Source: Pseudoneobacillus rhizosphaerae (lineage in GTDB: Bacteria; Bacillota; Bacilli; Bacillales; Cytobacillaceae). Taken from it: a stretch of 64,000 nt of DNA. Below the pieces are notes generated by a model. The model was not told the DNA's origin. It ran no database searches and worked only from the letters and a program-made list of their open reading frames with translations. The stretch is from contig NZ_CAKJTG010000002.1 in the NCBI RefSeq assembly GCF_917563885.1, positions 186,001 to 250,000 of the forward strand, given 5' to 3'. This document shows, piece by piece, positions 8,235 through 16,856 of the stretch; within the stretch, counting starts at the first letter, position 1; every line of letters begins with the position of its first letter. The translations under genes and the position numbers were made by a program.

Positions 8235-10106
8235 ATGAAAAAATGGATTCCCGCTGCTGCCGGTCTAGTAACTGGCCTTATGGCAGCGACCGTATTCTTC
8301 GCTGATTTCTCACCTGGACCAACAGGCGAGGCGGCAAAGGACACAGCAAACAAAAGTAATGCTGAAAAGGTTTATGTACCTTTTGGCGAAAAAGATGATT
8401 ACTATTTATTCGCATCAGGTGGTCACTCTGGACAAATGTTCATTTACGGTGTACCATCCATGCGCCATATTCGTACCGTTCCTGTCTTCTCACCTGATTC
8501 AGCTACTGGATATGGATTTGACACTCACTCGAAGGAAATGATGGGCGGCTATACATGGGGAGACCTTCACCACCCGGCTTTCTCTGAAACTGATGGTGAC
8601 TATGATGGAAAATACATGTTTGCGACTGACGTAGGAAATAGTCGTGCTGCAGCCATGAATTTGGAAACGTTTACGGTTCGTGACATCATCAATGTACCGA
8701 ATACTAGTGGTCCTCACTGTGCTGCTTTCGTTACCCAAAACACGGAGTATATGTTCTTACCAACCCGATTTGCTGTCCCGATTGGCAGCGAATATGCAGA
8801 TCTAGATGACTACAGCACTAAATACCGTGGCGTAATGTCTGCGGTAACCTTTGACCAAAACAAAGAAAAACTAAACATTGCGTATCAAGTAGCTCTTCCA
8901 CCTTGGTCCTATGACCTTTCTGACGCTGGTAAAAAGATGTCAGCAGATTGGGCGGTTATGACAACCTATAACACAGAGGAAGCAACAACAAATCTAGAAA
9001 TTAACGCATCACAAGCAGACCGTGACTTCATCGTTCTTTTTAACTGGAAAGAGCTTGAGAAAATGGTTGCTGACGGACAATATGATGATGTAACAGGTCA
9101 AAAAATGATATTCCCTGAAAAACATAAAGGTGGCATTTACCTAGTGCCCGTTGCGAAATCACCACATGGTGTGGACGTAACACCAGACGGAACACGCTTC
9201 ATTGCTTCTGGAAAATTAGCACCAGCGATGACTGTCTTCTCTTTTGAAAAAGCTTTTGCAGCTATTGAAGCACAGGATTTCTCAGGCGAACGTAACGGTA
9301 TTCCAATCATCAATTATGATTCAATCGTTGAAAGAGAAGTAAACCCTGAAAATGCTCTTGGACCACTTCATACTCAATTTGATGATAAAGGTATGGCTTA
9401 TACAACGATGTTCATCACTTCTGAAATCGTGAAATGGGATCCTAACACTGGCGAAACATTAGACCGTGTACCTGTTCAATATTCACCAGGTCACTCTGTA
9501 GCAGCTGAAGGTGATACTGTTGCTCCAGATGGTAAATACCTAGTGGCCCTAAACAAAATTGCGAAGGATAGCTATTTATCCGTTGGTCCTTCACATCCAG
9601 AATCCATGCAGTTAATTGATATTAGCGGAAAAATGGAAGTCATCCAATCTGCTCCGGTTAACCCAGAACCACACTATGCACAAATGATTAAAGCAGATAA
9701 GATCAAAACGATTACCGTTTATCCGAAAGATGAAAAGAATCCAAATGCAACCTATGAGCAAGACAAAACAAAAATCGTTCGTAACGGCAACAAAGTCGAT
9801 GTCTATGGTATCGCCATGCGTTCAAAATTCATCTTTGATTCAAAAGCAAAACGCCCAGATACCATTGAAGTCAATGAAGGTGACCATGTAACAATTCACT
9901 TAACGAACATTGACTTTGACCAAGATATTACTCACGGCTTTGCCATCAATGGGTATGACTTGAATATCGAGGTTCAACCGGGACAAGTGAATACAGTAGA
10001 ATTTGTCGCTGATAAAGCTGGAACCTTCCCGCTATACTGTACAAATTTCTGTTCGGCCCTACACCAAGAAATGACAGGTTACTTCCTAGTTAAACCGAAA
10101 AAGTAA
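8235..10106 (+). CDS. nosZ: Nitrous oxide reductase NosZ (clade II, Sec-exported)
   Basis: 623-aa copper enzyme that reduces N2O to N2, the last step of denitrification. The N-terminus MKKWIPAAAGLVTGLMAATV is a Sec-type signal or anchor without a twin-arginine motif, as in clade II NosZ. A seven-bladed propeller with the histidine ligands of the CuZ cluster (for example DLHHPAF, GPHCAAF, SPHGVDVTPDG, GPLHTQFD, SPGHS, EPHYAQ) is followed by a cupredoxin domain with the CuA site C602-x3-C606-x3-H610-x2-M613. ATG follows AAAGGAG. The full set of active-site motifs suggests a functional enzyme. A hairpin separates it from the downstream nos genes. Confidence 0.97.
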   Translation: MKKWIPAAAGLVTGLMAATVFFADFSPGPTGEAAKDTANKSNAEKVYVPFGEKDDYYLFASGGHSGQMFIYGVPSMRHIRTVPVFSPDSATGYGFDTHSKEMMGGYTWGDLHHPAFSETDGDYDGKYMFATDVGNSRAAAMNLETFTVRDIINVPNTSGPHCAAFVTQNTEYMFLPTRFAVPIGSEYADLDDYSTKYRGVMSAVTFDQNKEKLNIAYQVALPPWSYDLSDAGKKMSADWAVMTTYNTEEATTNLEINASQADRDFIVLFNWKELEKMVADGQYDDVTGQKMIFPEKHKGGIYLVPVAKSPHGVDVTPDGTRFIASGKLAPAMTVFSFEKAFAAIEAQDFSGERNGIPIINYDSIVEREVNPENALGPLHTQFDDKGMAYTTMFITSEIVKWDPNTGETLDRVPVQYSPGHSVAAEGDTVAPDGKYLVALNKIAKDSYLSVGPSHPESMQLIDISGKMEVIQSAPVNPEPHYAQMIKADKIKTITVYPKDEKNPNATYEQDKTKIVRNGNKVDVYGIAMRSKFIFDSKAKRPDTIEVNEGDHVTIHLTNIDFDQDITHGFAINGYDLNIEVQPGQVNTVEFVADKAGTFPLYCTNFCSALHQEMTGYFLVKPKK

Positions 10107-10114
10107 TTAATAGA

Positions 10115-10153
10115 GAAGGGGGTATCAATCAACATGATACCCTCCTTCCTTTT
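10115..10153 (+). terminator. Hairpin downstream of nosZ (partial terminator or processing site)
   Basis: GAAGGGGGTATCA pairs with TGATACCCTCCTTC (10115-10148) across a 7-nt loop with one bulged base, followed by CTTTTATAAA. The stem is strong but the T-run is interrupted. It probably lowers read-through into nosBDYF relative to nosZ, or protects the nosZ 3' end. Confidence 0.65.
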
Positions 10154-10210
10154 ATAAATTAAACAGCGCGGCAAACAGCCCTCCACTGTTTAGGAAAGGT
10201 GTGGTTTACT

Positions 10211-10771
10211 TTGAAAAAATTATCGCTTACCTCAAGTATTCTAATCTTACTAGCAGCAGGATTAATCATTTCATCATTATTTTTCCCATGGTGGAAAATG
10301 AATTTTATCGCTCCACAATATCCAGAAGGCTTAAATATTATCGTTTACCCTGATCATTTAGAAGGCGAAATTGATATTGTGAACGGCTTAAACCATTACA
10401 TCGGCATGTCCGAATTCAGTGAAGAAAACTTTCCAGAACTAAACTACTTGAACTATCTAATCGGCGGATTAGCCGCCCTCACTGTCTTAACAGCTATTTT
10501 AAGAAAAAAATCCGTTCTCTACGGATTGATTGGACTATTCGTTATCGGTGGCTCAGTTGGAGTTTGGGACCTACATCGTTGGCTAAAAAACTTTGGAACA
10601 AAATTAGACCCGATGGCACCGATTAAAGTGGACCCTTTTATTCCACCGATTTTAGGGGAAAATACTCTAGCAAACTTTGTCACGCACAGTATGTTGCAAA
10701 CAGGAACGTACCTGGTTATTGCGGCTTTTATTCTACTACTAATTCCTTTATGGAAGGATCGAAAACGATGA
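10211..10771 (+). CDS. nosB: NosB-like integral membrane protein
   Basis: 186-aa protein with four predicted membrane helices: about residues 6-27 and three in the C-terminal two thirds. The first extracytoplasmic loop contains NGLNHYIGM, and another conserved-looking stretch is WDLHRWLKNFGTKLDPMAPI. Position between nosZ and nosD matches nosB of clade II clusters such as that of Wolinella; its function is not established. I start at TTG (10211), 8 nt after AAAGGTG; the in-frame GTG at 10199 overlaps that site. The stop overlaps nosD by ATGA. The name rests mainly on synteny and topology. Confidence 0.65.
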   Translation: MKKLSLTSSILILLAAGLIISSLFFPWWKMNFIAPQYPEGLNIIVYPDHLEGEIDIVNGLNHYIGMSEFSEENFPELNYLNYLIGGLAALTVLTAILRKKSVLYGLIGLFVIGGSVGVWDLHRWLKNFGTKLDPMAPIKVDPFIPPILGENTLANFVTHSMLQTGTYLVIAAFILLLIPLWKDRKR

Positions 10772-12108
10772 GAAACTTATGGCTCTTCCTTTTAAGCGTT
10801 CCCTTATATCTTGGAATTTTTCCTTCAGCAGGCTTTGCTGAGGGGAATCTTCAGGCACAATTAGACGCACTACAGCCAGGGGACGTTTTAAAGCTAGAGG
10901 GCAAAACGTATGAAGGAAATATTGTCATTGATAAAACGGTGGAAATCATAGGAACAGATCAAACCGTCATTAAAGGCGATGGAAATGGCAATGTTATTTC
11001 GATCAAAGCACCTAATGTGAAGCTTAGTCATCTAAAAGTCACGCATGCTAGTATGAATCGTAATTCTCCTGAAGAATTCGCAGCCATTAAAGTCCATTCG
11101 AACGGCAATACCATCGAGGACATCGTCATTCGGGATTCATTTCATGGAATTTATTTAAGTCAGGCCCATGAAAATAAAATTCGCAACGTTGATATTAAAG
11201 GTTTAGGTAAAGGTGAAATCGCCAGCCAAGGTAACGGCTTTCACATTTATTTCGCTAATAACAATCTATTGGAACATAACACAATTGAGGGAACACGCGA
11301 CGGCATGTTTTTCGAATATGGAAACGGCAATACCGCCACCAAAAATAACATTACAAAAACAAGATACGCACTCCACTATATGTACTCAGACGACAATCGT
11401 TTTATCGGCAACACGTTTACGATGAACACAGGCGGTGCGGCTATTATGAACTCAAAATCCATTGTGCTAGAGGATAATGATTTCCTATTTAATTACGGCC
11501 ATCGCTCCTTTGGATTATTTTTATTATCAGCTAATGATATTACCGTTGAAAATAATACCTTTTATTTAAATCAAAGAGGTTTATATATTGATCAATCGAC
11601 TGGAAATAAGATAAAAAACAATCGAATTATCCAAAATCAAATTGGCATTGAGCTTTGGGCTAGTTCTAATCAACAAATTTTCACTGGCAATCAAATTACC
11701 GAAAATACCATTCCTGCGGTCTCCTTAGGAGGGCAAGGACAAAATGCATGGAGTGAGGATGGACGCGGAAATGATTGGGGCAGTGCGTTCCCGTTAGCCG
11801 ACCTCAATCAAGATGGATTAGGAGATTTACCTGTTACCTATCGTTCTTCTCTTCATCAATTAATTGAAGACCAAGAGCTTACTAGCTTTTTTCTAAAAAG
11901 TCCAGCCATCAACATCTATGAAAAAATGAATGAATTTCTAAATGAAGATAAGGTGATGTTCGAAGATTTACATCCTCTTGTAGCCTCCAATGAGAATCAT
12001 AATCGATTCGGTTTATATGGAGCCTTTGGGTTACTGGTTATCATTATCTTATATAAAGGGAGACAAAGACTATGTATTACATTGGGAAGGAATGGAAAGA
12101 AAATATAA
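10768..12108 (+). CDS. nosD: NosD, extracytoplasmic beta-helix protein for NosZ copper-site assembly
   Basis: 446-aa member of the NosD/carbohydrate-binding beta-helix family. A signal peptide (MRNLWLFLLSVPLYLGIFPS then AGFA) is followed by right-handed parallel beta-helix repeats with many NxI and NNT/NxF turns (about 90-320), and a C-terminal membrane segment (about 418-437). NosD works with the NosFY transporter in making the CuZ tetranuclear copper-sulfide centre of NosZ. ATG overlaps the nosB stop and the end overlaps nosY by 37 bp, indicating tight translational coupling. Confidence 0.93.
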   Translation: MRNLWLFLLSVPLYLGIFPSAGFAEGNLQAQLDALQPGDVLKLEGKTYEGNIVIDKTVEIIGTDQTVIKGDGNGNVISIKAPNVKLSHLKVTHASMNRNSPEEFAAIKVHSNGNTIEDIVIRDSFHGIYLSQAHENKIRNVDIKGLGKGEIASQGNGFHIYFANNNLLEHNTIEGTRDGMFFEYGNGNTATKNNITKTRYALHYMYSDDNRFIGNTFTMNTGGAAIMNSKSIVLEDNDFLFNYGHRSFGLFLLSANDITVENNTFYLNQRGLYIDQSTGNKIKNNRIIQNQIGIELWASSNQQIFTGNQITENTIPAVSLGGQGQNAWSEDGRGNDWGSAFPLADLNQDGLGDLPVTYRSSLHQLIEDQELTSFFLKSPAINIYEKMNEFLNEDKVMFEDLHPLVASNENHNRFGLYGAFGLLVIIILYKGRQRLCITLGRNGKKI

Positions 12109-12869
12109 GAGGTAAAGGACTTTGGTTGGCTTTAAGCATCATCGTCGTCCTATCAGTGTTAATGATGTTTAAATCCTCTGTCCTATCCGTGGATCAAGGC
12201 TTCTACTTTTTGCTTTTACATTTATTTGATACTCTCGTTTATTTCATTCCTGTTCTCTGTCTGTTCCTTGGGGCGTTCTCGATTTTTCAGGAAAAAGAAC
12301 AAAAAACACTCATCATGCTACTGACTAAACGAGAAACGTTTGCTAGTTTCTTATGGCAGAAGAGCCTAAGTATTTGGATTGTCTTACTTATTCCTGTTGT
12401 AGCTTGGTTCTTCATCTATTTAGTCCCATTAAAATTTATGCTAATTTTAGATTTTAAAAGCTATCTATATTTTTTAACCGCCATCATCACCATCATCATT
12501 GTCTTTTTGCAGCTAGGAACATTGATCGGTAGCATCAGTCGCTCAAGAATGCAAATTGTCGGGCTTACGATTTTTGTCTGGTTCTACTTCTTCTTTTTAC
12601 ACGACTTTATCTTGCTTTCCTTTTTAGAAAAAGTCACCTATGAAAATGTGAAGTTATTCTCAGTATTCTACTTTTTAAATCCATTCCAAGCTGGACGGAT
12701 GTTTTTAGAGGGCGGGCTCGGTGTCTTATCTGTTGGACATATGTCTAAACTAATGCAAACCTTTCTTTGGACGAAGCCGTCAATTTTTCTATTAGGCAAT
12801 CTCGTCTTCTGGATCATCTTTTCCTACGTATTATCATTAGTTTTTCACCGTAAGGAGGGCGTCGAATAA
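12072..12869 (+). CDS. nosY: NosY, ABC transporter permease for NosZ maturation
   Basis: 265-aa ABC-2 type permease with six predicted membrane helices, a long first extracytoplasmic turn, and the motif FQEKEQKTLIMLLTKRETF after helix 2 that is typical of the NosY coupling region. With NosF it forms the transporter thought to supply a sulfur species or drive NosD conformations for CuZ assembly. ATG at 12072 follows AAAGGGAG inside the end of nosD. The TAA overlaps the nosF ATG by one base. Confidence 0.92.
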   Translation: MYYIGKEWKENIRGKGLWLALSIIVVLSVLMMFKSSVLSVDQGFYFLLLHLFDTLVYFIPVLCLFLGAFSIFQEKEQKTLIMLLTKRETFASFLWQKSLSIWIVLLIPVVAWFFIYLVPLKFMLILDFKSYLYFLTAIITIIIVFLQLGTLIGSISRSRMQIVGLTIFVWFYFFFLHDFILLSFLEKVTYENVKLFSVFYFLNPFQAGRMFLEGGLGVLSVGHMSKLMQTFLWTKPSIFLLGNLVFWIIFSYVLSLVFHRKEGVE

Positions 12870-13546
12870 TGATTAAGGTTGAAGATCTTACACAATCCTT
12901 TGGAAAAAAAATCGTTCTCGACGATGTCCAATTAGAAATCGGCGCCAATGAGGTTTGTGCCCTTGTCGGTCGAAATGGTGCTGGTAAGTCCACCCTATTA
13001 AATAGTTTATTAGGTTTACTTCCTGTAAAAAATGGCAAAATTACGATTAACGGTATCGAGCAAAAGGCTGGGCGAGACATTTGGAAAAGTGGTATCGCCT
13101 ACCTTCCTGAAAAATTCACCCTCTACCCTGCGCTAACAGGCTATGAAAATATCGTCTTTTTCGCTCAGACCTCTAAACAAAAGGTCGATGAAGGAAAAAT
13201 CGAAGCCTTGTTAAAATCAGTCAGACTATGGGAAGACCGCCAGTTCCCAATCAAAGGGTATTCAAAAGGAATGCTGCAGCGATTAGGATTAGCCATCACT
13301 CTTTATCAAGATAGCCAAATCTTAATTTTAGACGAACCAACAAGTGGAATTGACCCAATTGGTCGGAAGGAAATTTTAGAAGTATTAAAAGCTTTAACGG
13401 ATAAAACGATTCTACTATCCTCCCACCATCTCGATGAAATTAGGCAAGTATGTACCCATGTTGCATTCTTAGACAATGGAAAAATCAAGAAATACACAGT
13501 AGAGCAATTTTTAAAAATACAAAAGCTTGGAGAGATGGATCTATGA
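12869..13546 (+). CDS. nosF: NosF, ABC transporter ATP-binding protein
   Basis: 225-aa ATPase. Walker A GRNGAGKST (about 34-42), signature YSKGMLQRL, Walker B LILDEPTSGID and the switch histidine in LLSSHHLDEI are all intact. It is somewhat shorter than proteobacterial NosF, which is common for ABC-2 partners. It pairs with NosY, with a start overlapping nosY by one base (TAATG) and an end overlapping the next gene by ATGA. Confidence 0.94.
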   Translation: MIKVEDLTQSFGKKIVLDDVQLEIGANEVCALVGRNGAGKSTLLNSLLGLLPVKNGKITINGIEQKAGRDIWKSGIAYLPEKFTLYPALTGYENIVFFAQTSKQKVDEGKIEALLKSVRLWEDRQFPIKGYSKGMLQRLGLAITLYQDSQILILDEPTSGIDPIGRKEILEVLKALTDKTILLSSHHLDEIRQVCTHVAFLDNGKIKKYTVEQFLKIQKLGEMDL

Positions 13547-14445
13547 AAAACTGGCTGATTATAAGTATCATTGCCGTTTTCGCCTTGTTAACGGGCTGCA
13601 GTAGCAATGAAAATATCGAAATAGAAGTAACCAAACCCCTTACGTTCTCAAAGGATAAAGAAATGCCATTTGAAATTAAGGTTACTGAAGATAGCAAAGC
13701 CGTTGAAGGGTTAGAAATTACCGCGCAAATTTCAATGGTAAATATGGACCACGGTACAGTTGATGCAACATTTGAAGAAGTGGAAGCAGGTCTTTATTCA
13801 GCCAATGTAAAGCTATCCATGGCTGGTGATTGGGAAGTCGTATACACAATTGACCGTGACGGCAAAACCTTTGAAAAAGTCAATCAATACAAAGTTGAGA
13901 AATCCGCGGGCGTCGCAACCATCAACGGAGAGCTAATTACGACAGAGGATATCGAATTCTATCGTTTTATTAATAAACTTCATATTGCCATTAGTCGTTC
14001 TGAGGATGAAAAGAGATTGAGTGGCAAAGAACTAGAAGAAGCCAATGCCTATTGGGATAACCAAGAAAAATTAAACGACAATCAAAACCAGCTGCTAACG
14101 CAAATCATTCGCCTTCGTGCGATGGCACTTCTAGGTCAAGAAAAAGGACATGAAGCAACCTCAGATGAAGTTGAAAAAGCACTCGAAACCGTTCGCGCGC
14201 AATACAGTCAGCATGAAATAGCTCAAAAAATGATCAAAGAGTATGGCGTACAGAGATTTTGGTTGACTGAAGAAAAGCAATATCAACTCATTGTTCTTTC
14301 CCAAAAGGTGCAAGGTGACTTAGTTGCAAAGGTGAAAGAAGAGAATCCAAACGTGAATGACCAAGAAATCTCCTTCTTAGCGCAAAAGGAATATGAGGAA
14401 TTGTTAGTATCTCAAGTGAACTCACTGAAAGTTGAAATATTTTAA
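13543..14445 (+). CDS. Lipoprotein with FixH/YtkA-like copper-handling domain fused to a SurA-like domain
   Basis: 300-aa lipoprotein, lipobox LLTGC with Cys19. Residues about 22-115 form a FixH/YtkA-like immunoglobulin domain, recognised by the pattern around ISMVNMDHGTVDATFEEVEA and AGDWEVVYTI, with Met65, Met68 and His70 as possible copper ligands. Residues about 125-300 (INGELITTEDIEFYRF onward) resemble the helical N-terminal chaperone region of SurA/PrsA, without a parvulin domain that I can see. As last gene of the nos operon (ATGA overlap with nosF) it probably assists copper delivery or folding of NosZ outside the membrane. A canonical NosL copper chaperone is missing in this operon, so this protein may fill that role. 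Function is inference. Confidence 0.75.
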   Translation: MKNWLIISIIAVFALLTGCSSNENIEIEVTKPLTFSKDKEMPFEIKVTEDSKAVEGLEITAQISMVNMDHGTVDATFEEVEAGLYSANVKLSMAGDWEVVYTIDRDGKTFEKVNQYKVEKSAGVATINGELITTEDIEFYRFINKLHIAISRSEDEKRLSGKELEEANAYWDNQEKLNDNQNQLLTQIIRLRAMALLGQEKGHEATSDEVEKALETVRAQYSQHEIAQKMIKEYGVQRFWLTEEKQYQLIVLSQKVQGDLVAKVKEENPNVNDQEISFLAQKEYEELLVSQVNSLKVEIF

Positions 14446-14475
14446 ACTCTGTCTCTTACGGGGCAGAGTTTTTTC
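14444..14475 (+). terminator. Intrinsic terminator of the nos operon
   Basis: AAACTCTG and CAGAGTTT form an 8-bp stem with a 12-nt loop beginning at the stop codon, followed by TTTT. Confidence 0.85.
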
Positions 14476-14491
14476 GTTTATGCGAACACTT

Positions 14492-14603
14492 TGTGACATA
14501 GATGTGAAAAAGTCGGAATTAATTCGAATTGGGCCGGAATAATGGTGAATCTAGTCGGAATCATAGCCGAAAAAGTCGGAATTATCCCTTCTCTAGTCGG
14601 AAA
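14492..14603 (-). repeat. Phased array C: five ATTCCGAC-type units at 21-bp period plus terminal heptamer (minus orientation)
   Basis: On the plus strand the reversed motif GTCGGAAT occurs at 14512, 14533 (GCCGGAAT), 14554, 14575 and 14596 (GTCGGAAA), each 21 bp apart. Reading on the minus strand, the heptamer TGTCACA occupies the next register position (14498-14492). The array sits in the convergent gap between the nos terminator and the sugar dehydrogenase. A 10-bp inverted repeat ATGAAGGACA/TGTCCTTCAT (14641-14686) lies further on. Confidence 0.9.
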
Positions 14604-14699
14604 AAATCTAAATTACCTCTTTTTGGGAAAGATCAGCACTATGAAGGACAGTTTCACTGCTGTTTCACATGAGGTTTGTCCTTCATTCGCATGATGAAT

Positions 14700-14724
14700 A
14701 GGCTTGGGCACCACGCCCAAGCCT
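14700..14724 (-). terminator. Hairpin at the 3' end of the sugar dehydrogenase gene
   Basis: AGGCTTGGGC and GCCCAAGCCT form a perfect 10-bp stem with a 5-nt loop just after the stop codon on the minus strand. No T-run follows, so it is a transcript end or stabiliser of uncertain efficiency. Confidence 0.6.
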
Positions 14725-15788
14725 TACTCTATCTCACTCAACCGAACCTGATACAATTTATCATCATCAGCATCGGGATTTCCACGCCCATCTGTATTAT
14801 TGCTAACAAAATACAAAAACTCACCATTAACCATCACATCACGAATTCGCCCTAAACCTGTCACAACCGCGCGACTTCGCATTGTCTCTAAATCAACCTC
14901 TTGTAGCGCCTCACCGCGTAATGTCGCCACATACAGCTTGCCATTGTGATAAGCAATCCCCGATGGAGCCCATGTCACTTCACCCGTTTGAAAAATTGGC
15001 GAAACCATTCCTTGTCTTCGCTGAGTCCCTTGAATGACTGGCCAACCGTAATTCGCACCAGCAACTATTTCGTTTAACTCATCATGTGCGGATTGACCAT
15101 GCTCACTTTCATAAAAGGTACCCGCCTCATCCCAAGCCAAACCTTGTGGATTGCGATGACCGTAGCTATAAATATACGAATTCGGAAACGGATTATCATT
15201 GGGAATAGAACCGTCCAAATTCATTCGCAAAATTTTCCCATTTAAAAGATTCAGGCTTTGAGCATTCTCAGCCACCGCTGCATCGCCAGCACTAAAATAT
15301 AGCTTTTCATCTGGACCAACCTTAATACGGCCACCATGATGAACAGGTCCACTCGGAATACCATCCAATAACACCTTGATTTCATTCCAAACATTATCCT
15401 TAAGTTCCAAAACGACAACACGATTAAAAGGACTGCCCTGTACATCATAAGTATAGTAAGCAAAGGCTTGCTGATTCGCTGAAAATTGAGGATGAAGAAC
15501 AAAGCCTAACAAGCCCGCCTCCGATTCCTCTGATAACGGTCTGCCAAGATTGACCCTCTGGCGTACTTGCTCACCGTCTTCCACTTTCACAATCGAACCT
15601 GGCCGCTCACTAATATAAAAGACGTCTCCAGCCTTTTGAATCGACCAAGGAACTTCAAGATTGTCCGCTAAAACGGTTGGAACTCCTTGAACAACAGCAA
15701 CATCTTGCTCCTTCACTTCTAAGGTCTCGCCACTATTTGAGCATGCCGCCAGTAGTAAGAGTAATGCTAACAACCTAAACCTGATCAT
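14724..15788 (-). CDS. PQQ-dependent aldose sugar dehydrogenase-type lipoprotein
   Basis: 354-aa six-bladed beta-propeller protein of the soluble glucose/aldose dehydrogenase (GSDH, YliI-like) family. Lipobox LLLAAC with Cys16. Family motifs include LADNLEVPWSI, GRPLSEESEAGLLGFVLHPQF, GPVHHGGRIKVGPDEKLYFSAGD, YSYGHRNPQGLAWD, ESEHGQSAHDELNEI and GANYGWP. The HHGGRI and HRNPQG segments hold the residues that bind PQQ and the sugar. It probably oxidises sugars outside the membrane if PQQ is available; no PQQ synthesis gene is in this window. ATG at 15788 follows GAAGGAG, 3 bp behind the HAD gene, so both form one operon. Confidence 0.85.
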   Translation of the reverse strand: MIRFRLLALLLLLAACSNSGETLEVKEQDVAVVQGVPTVLADNLEVPWSIQKAGDVFYISERPGSIVKVEDGEQVRQRVNLGRPLSEESEAGLLGFVLHPQFSANQQAFAYYTYDVQGSPFNRVVVLELKDNVWNEIKVLLDGIPSGPVHHGGRIKVGPDEKLYFSAGDAAVAENAQSLNLLNGKILRMNLDGSIPNDNPFPNSYIYSYGHRNPQGLAWDEAGTFYESEHGQSAHDELNEIVAGANYGWPVIQGTQRRQGMVSPIFQTGEVTWAPSGIAYHNGKLYVATLRGEALQEVDLETMRSRAVVTGLGRIRDVMVNGEFLYFVSNNTDGRGNPDADDDKLYQVRLSEIE

Positions 15789-15791
15789 GTA

Positions 15792-16655
15792 TCAACGCTC
15801 CTTCAATGCCTCCATTATCGCTTTTCCTACACCACTCTCTTCATTTGTTGCTGTCACAAAATCACACATTGCTTTAATTTCATCTGCTGCATTTCCCATC
15901 GCTACTGAGCGTCCAACGCGCGAAAGCATCGAGACATCGTTAAAATTATCGCCAACCGCCATCGTATCTTCGAGCGATATTCCTCGTTCCTTCACAAATT
16001 GCTCCAAAGCAACCCCTTTTTGGGCCAGCTTATGCGTAATTTCAATATTTCCTTTAGCTGACGAGGATACCACAATACTTGGAAAATGCTTTAAAACCTT
16101 GCTAGCTGCCTCTATTTTTTCATCATCAAAAGAAAAGACGAGAAACTTCAGAATTTTATGGTTCTCACTTCTAAAAATTTGATCATAATCCTCTACGACA
16201 TGAATATTACCTTCTGCAAATCGCTCTTTTGACTCTTCCTGGATAAAATCTCGATCAGCCCCAGGGTTAATACTTAAAAAGATATCCACGATAAGCGCTA
16301 ACCCTTTTTCACGATCATTCGTATATGTACCTTTCGTCGTGTAAACCTCAAAATAAATATCTAGTTCATTTAAGCTACGCGCAATTTCAATCGCTTCTGA
16401 TTTCTCAATTGGATTTTCGCCAATTAACGTTCCTTCTTTTGTGCGAATTTCCGCTCCATTGACAAGAATCATTGGAACCTTTAGTCCTTCTTCTTCCAAT
16501 ACAAATCTAGCTTCCTCATAGGAACGTCCTGTCGCAACAACGACTTCAATCCCTCTTGCTTGGGCTGCTAAAATCGCTTCCTTATTTTCCTTCGTGATGA
16601 TATGAGCACCCGTTACCAATGTCCCATCCATATCTGTTGCAATACATTTAATCAT
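15792..16655 (-). CDS. Cof-type HAD hydrolase (sugar or nucleotide phosphatase)
   Basis: 287-aa HAD-IIB (Cof/YidA-like) phosphatase. Motif I is DMDGTLV near the N-terminus, motif II VVVATGR, motif III lysine in the KG segment before the core, and motif IV GDNFNDVSML. A cap domain spans about 85-190. The substrate is probably a small phosphorylated metabolite. I start at ATG 16655, which follows GGAAGGTGA; an ATG 15 nt upstream falls on that site. Confidence 0.88.
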   Translation of the reverse strand: MIKCIATDMDGTLVTGAHIITKENKEAILAAQARGIEVVVATGRSYEEARFVLEEEGLKVPMILVNGAEIRTKEGTLIGENPIEKSEAIEIARSLNELDIYFEVYTTKGTYTNDREKGLALIVDIFLSINPGADRDFIQEESKERFAEGNIHVVEDYDQIFRSENHKILKFLVFSFDDEKIEAASKVLKHFPSIVVSSSAKGNIEITHKLAQKGVALEQFVKERGISLEDTMAVGDNFNDVSMLSRVGRSVAMGNAADEIKAMCDFVTATNEESGVGKAIMEALKER

Positions 16656-16815
16656 GCTGTCACCTTCCATTATTGACTTATCCCTATACTACCATGATAC
16701 TAACCAATTTTCGCCCAACTAGGTTCCCGATATACGCAACATAACTAGTGGTTTTTTTTTCAAAAAATTCAAAAATCTGTGACATTTATTACCTAATCTG
16801 ACCTATTGCTTGAAA

Positions 16816-16840
16816 TATAATAGAAATGAAAGGGTTTTCA
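16816..16840 (+). promoter_or_regulatory. Promoter -10 and candidate CcpA (cre) site of ptb-buk
   Basis: TATAAT at 16816-16821 is a good -10. TGAAAGGGTTTTCA at 16827-16840 matches the cre consensus TGAAARCGYTTTCA except for one central base and covers the predicted start of transcription. Binding there would repress the operon when glucose is available. A sigma-54 -24/-12 pair is not apparent. Confidence 0.6.
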
Positions 16841-16856
16841 TGACGGAGGGGAAACG

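Noticed and set aside
14641-14686. Second terminator for the nos operon
   Set aside because: The 10-bp arms enclose a 26-nt loop and no T-run follows.
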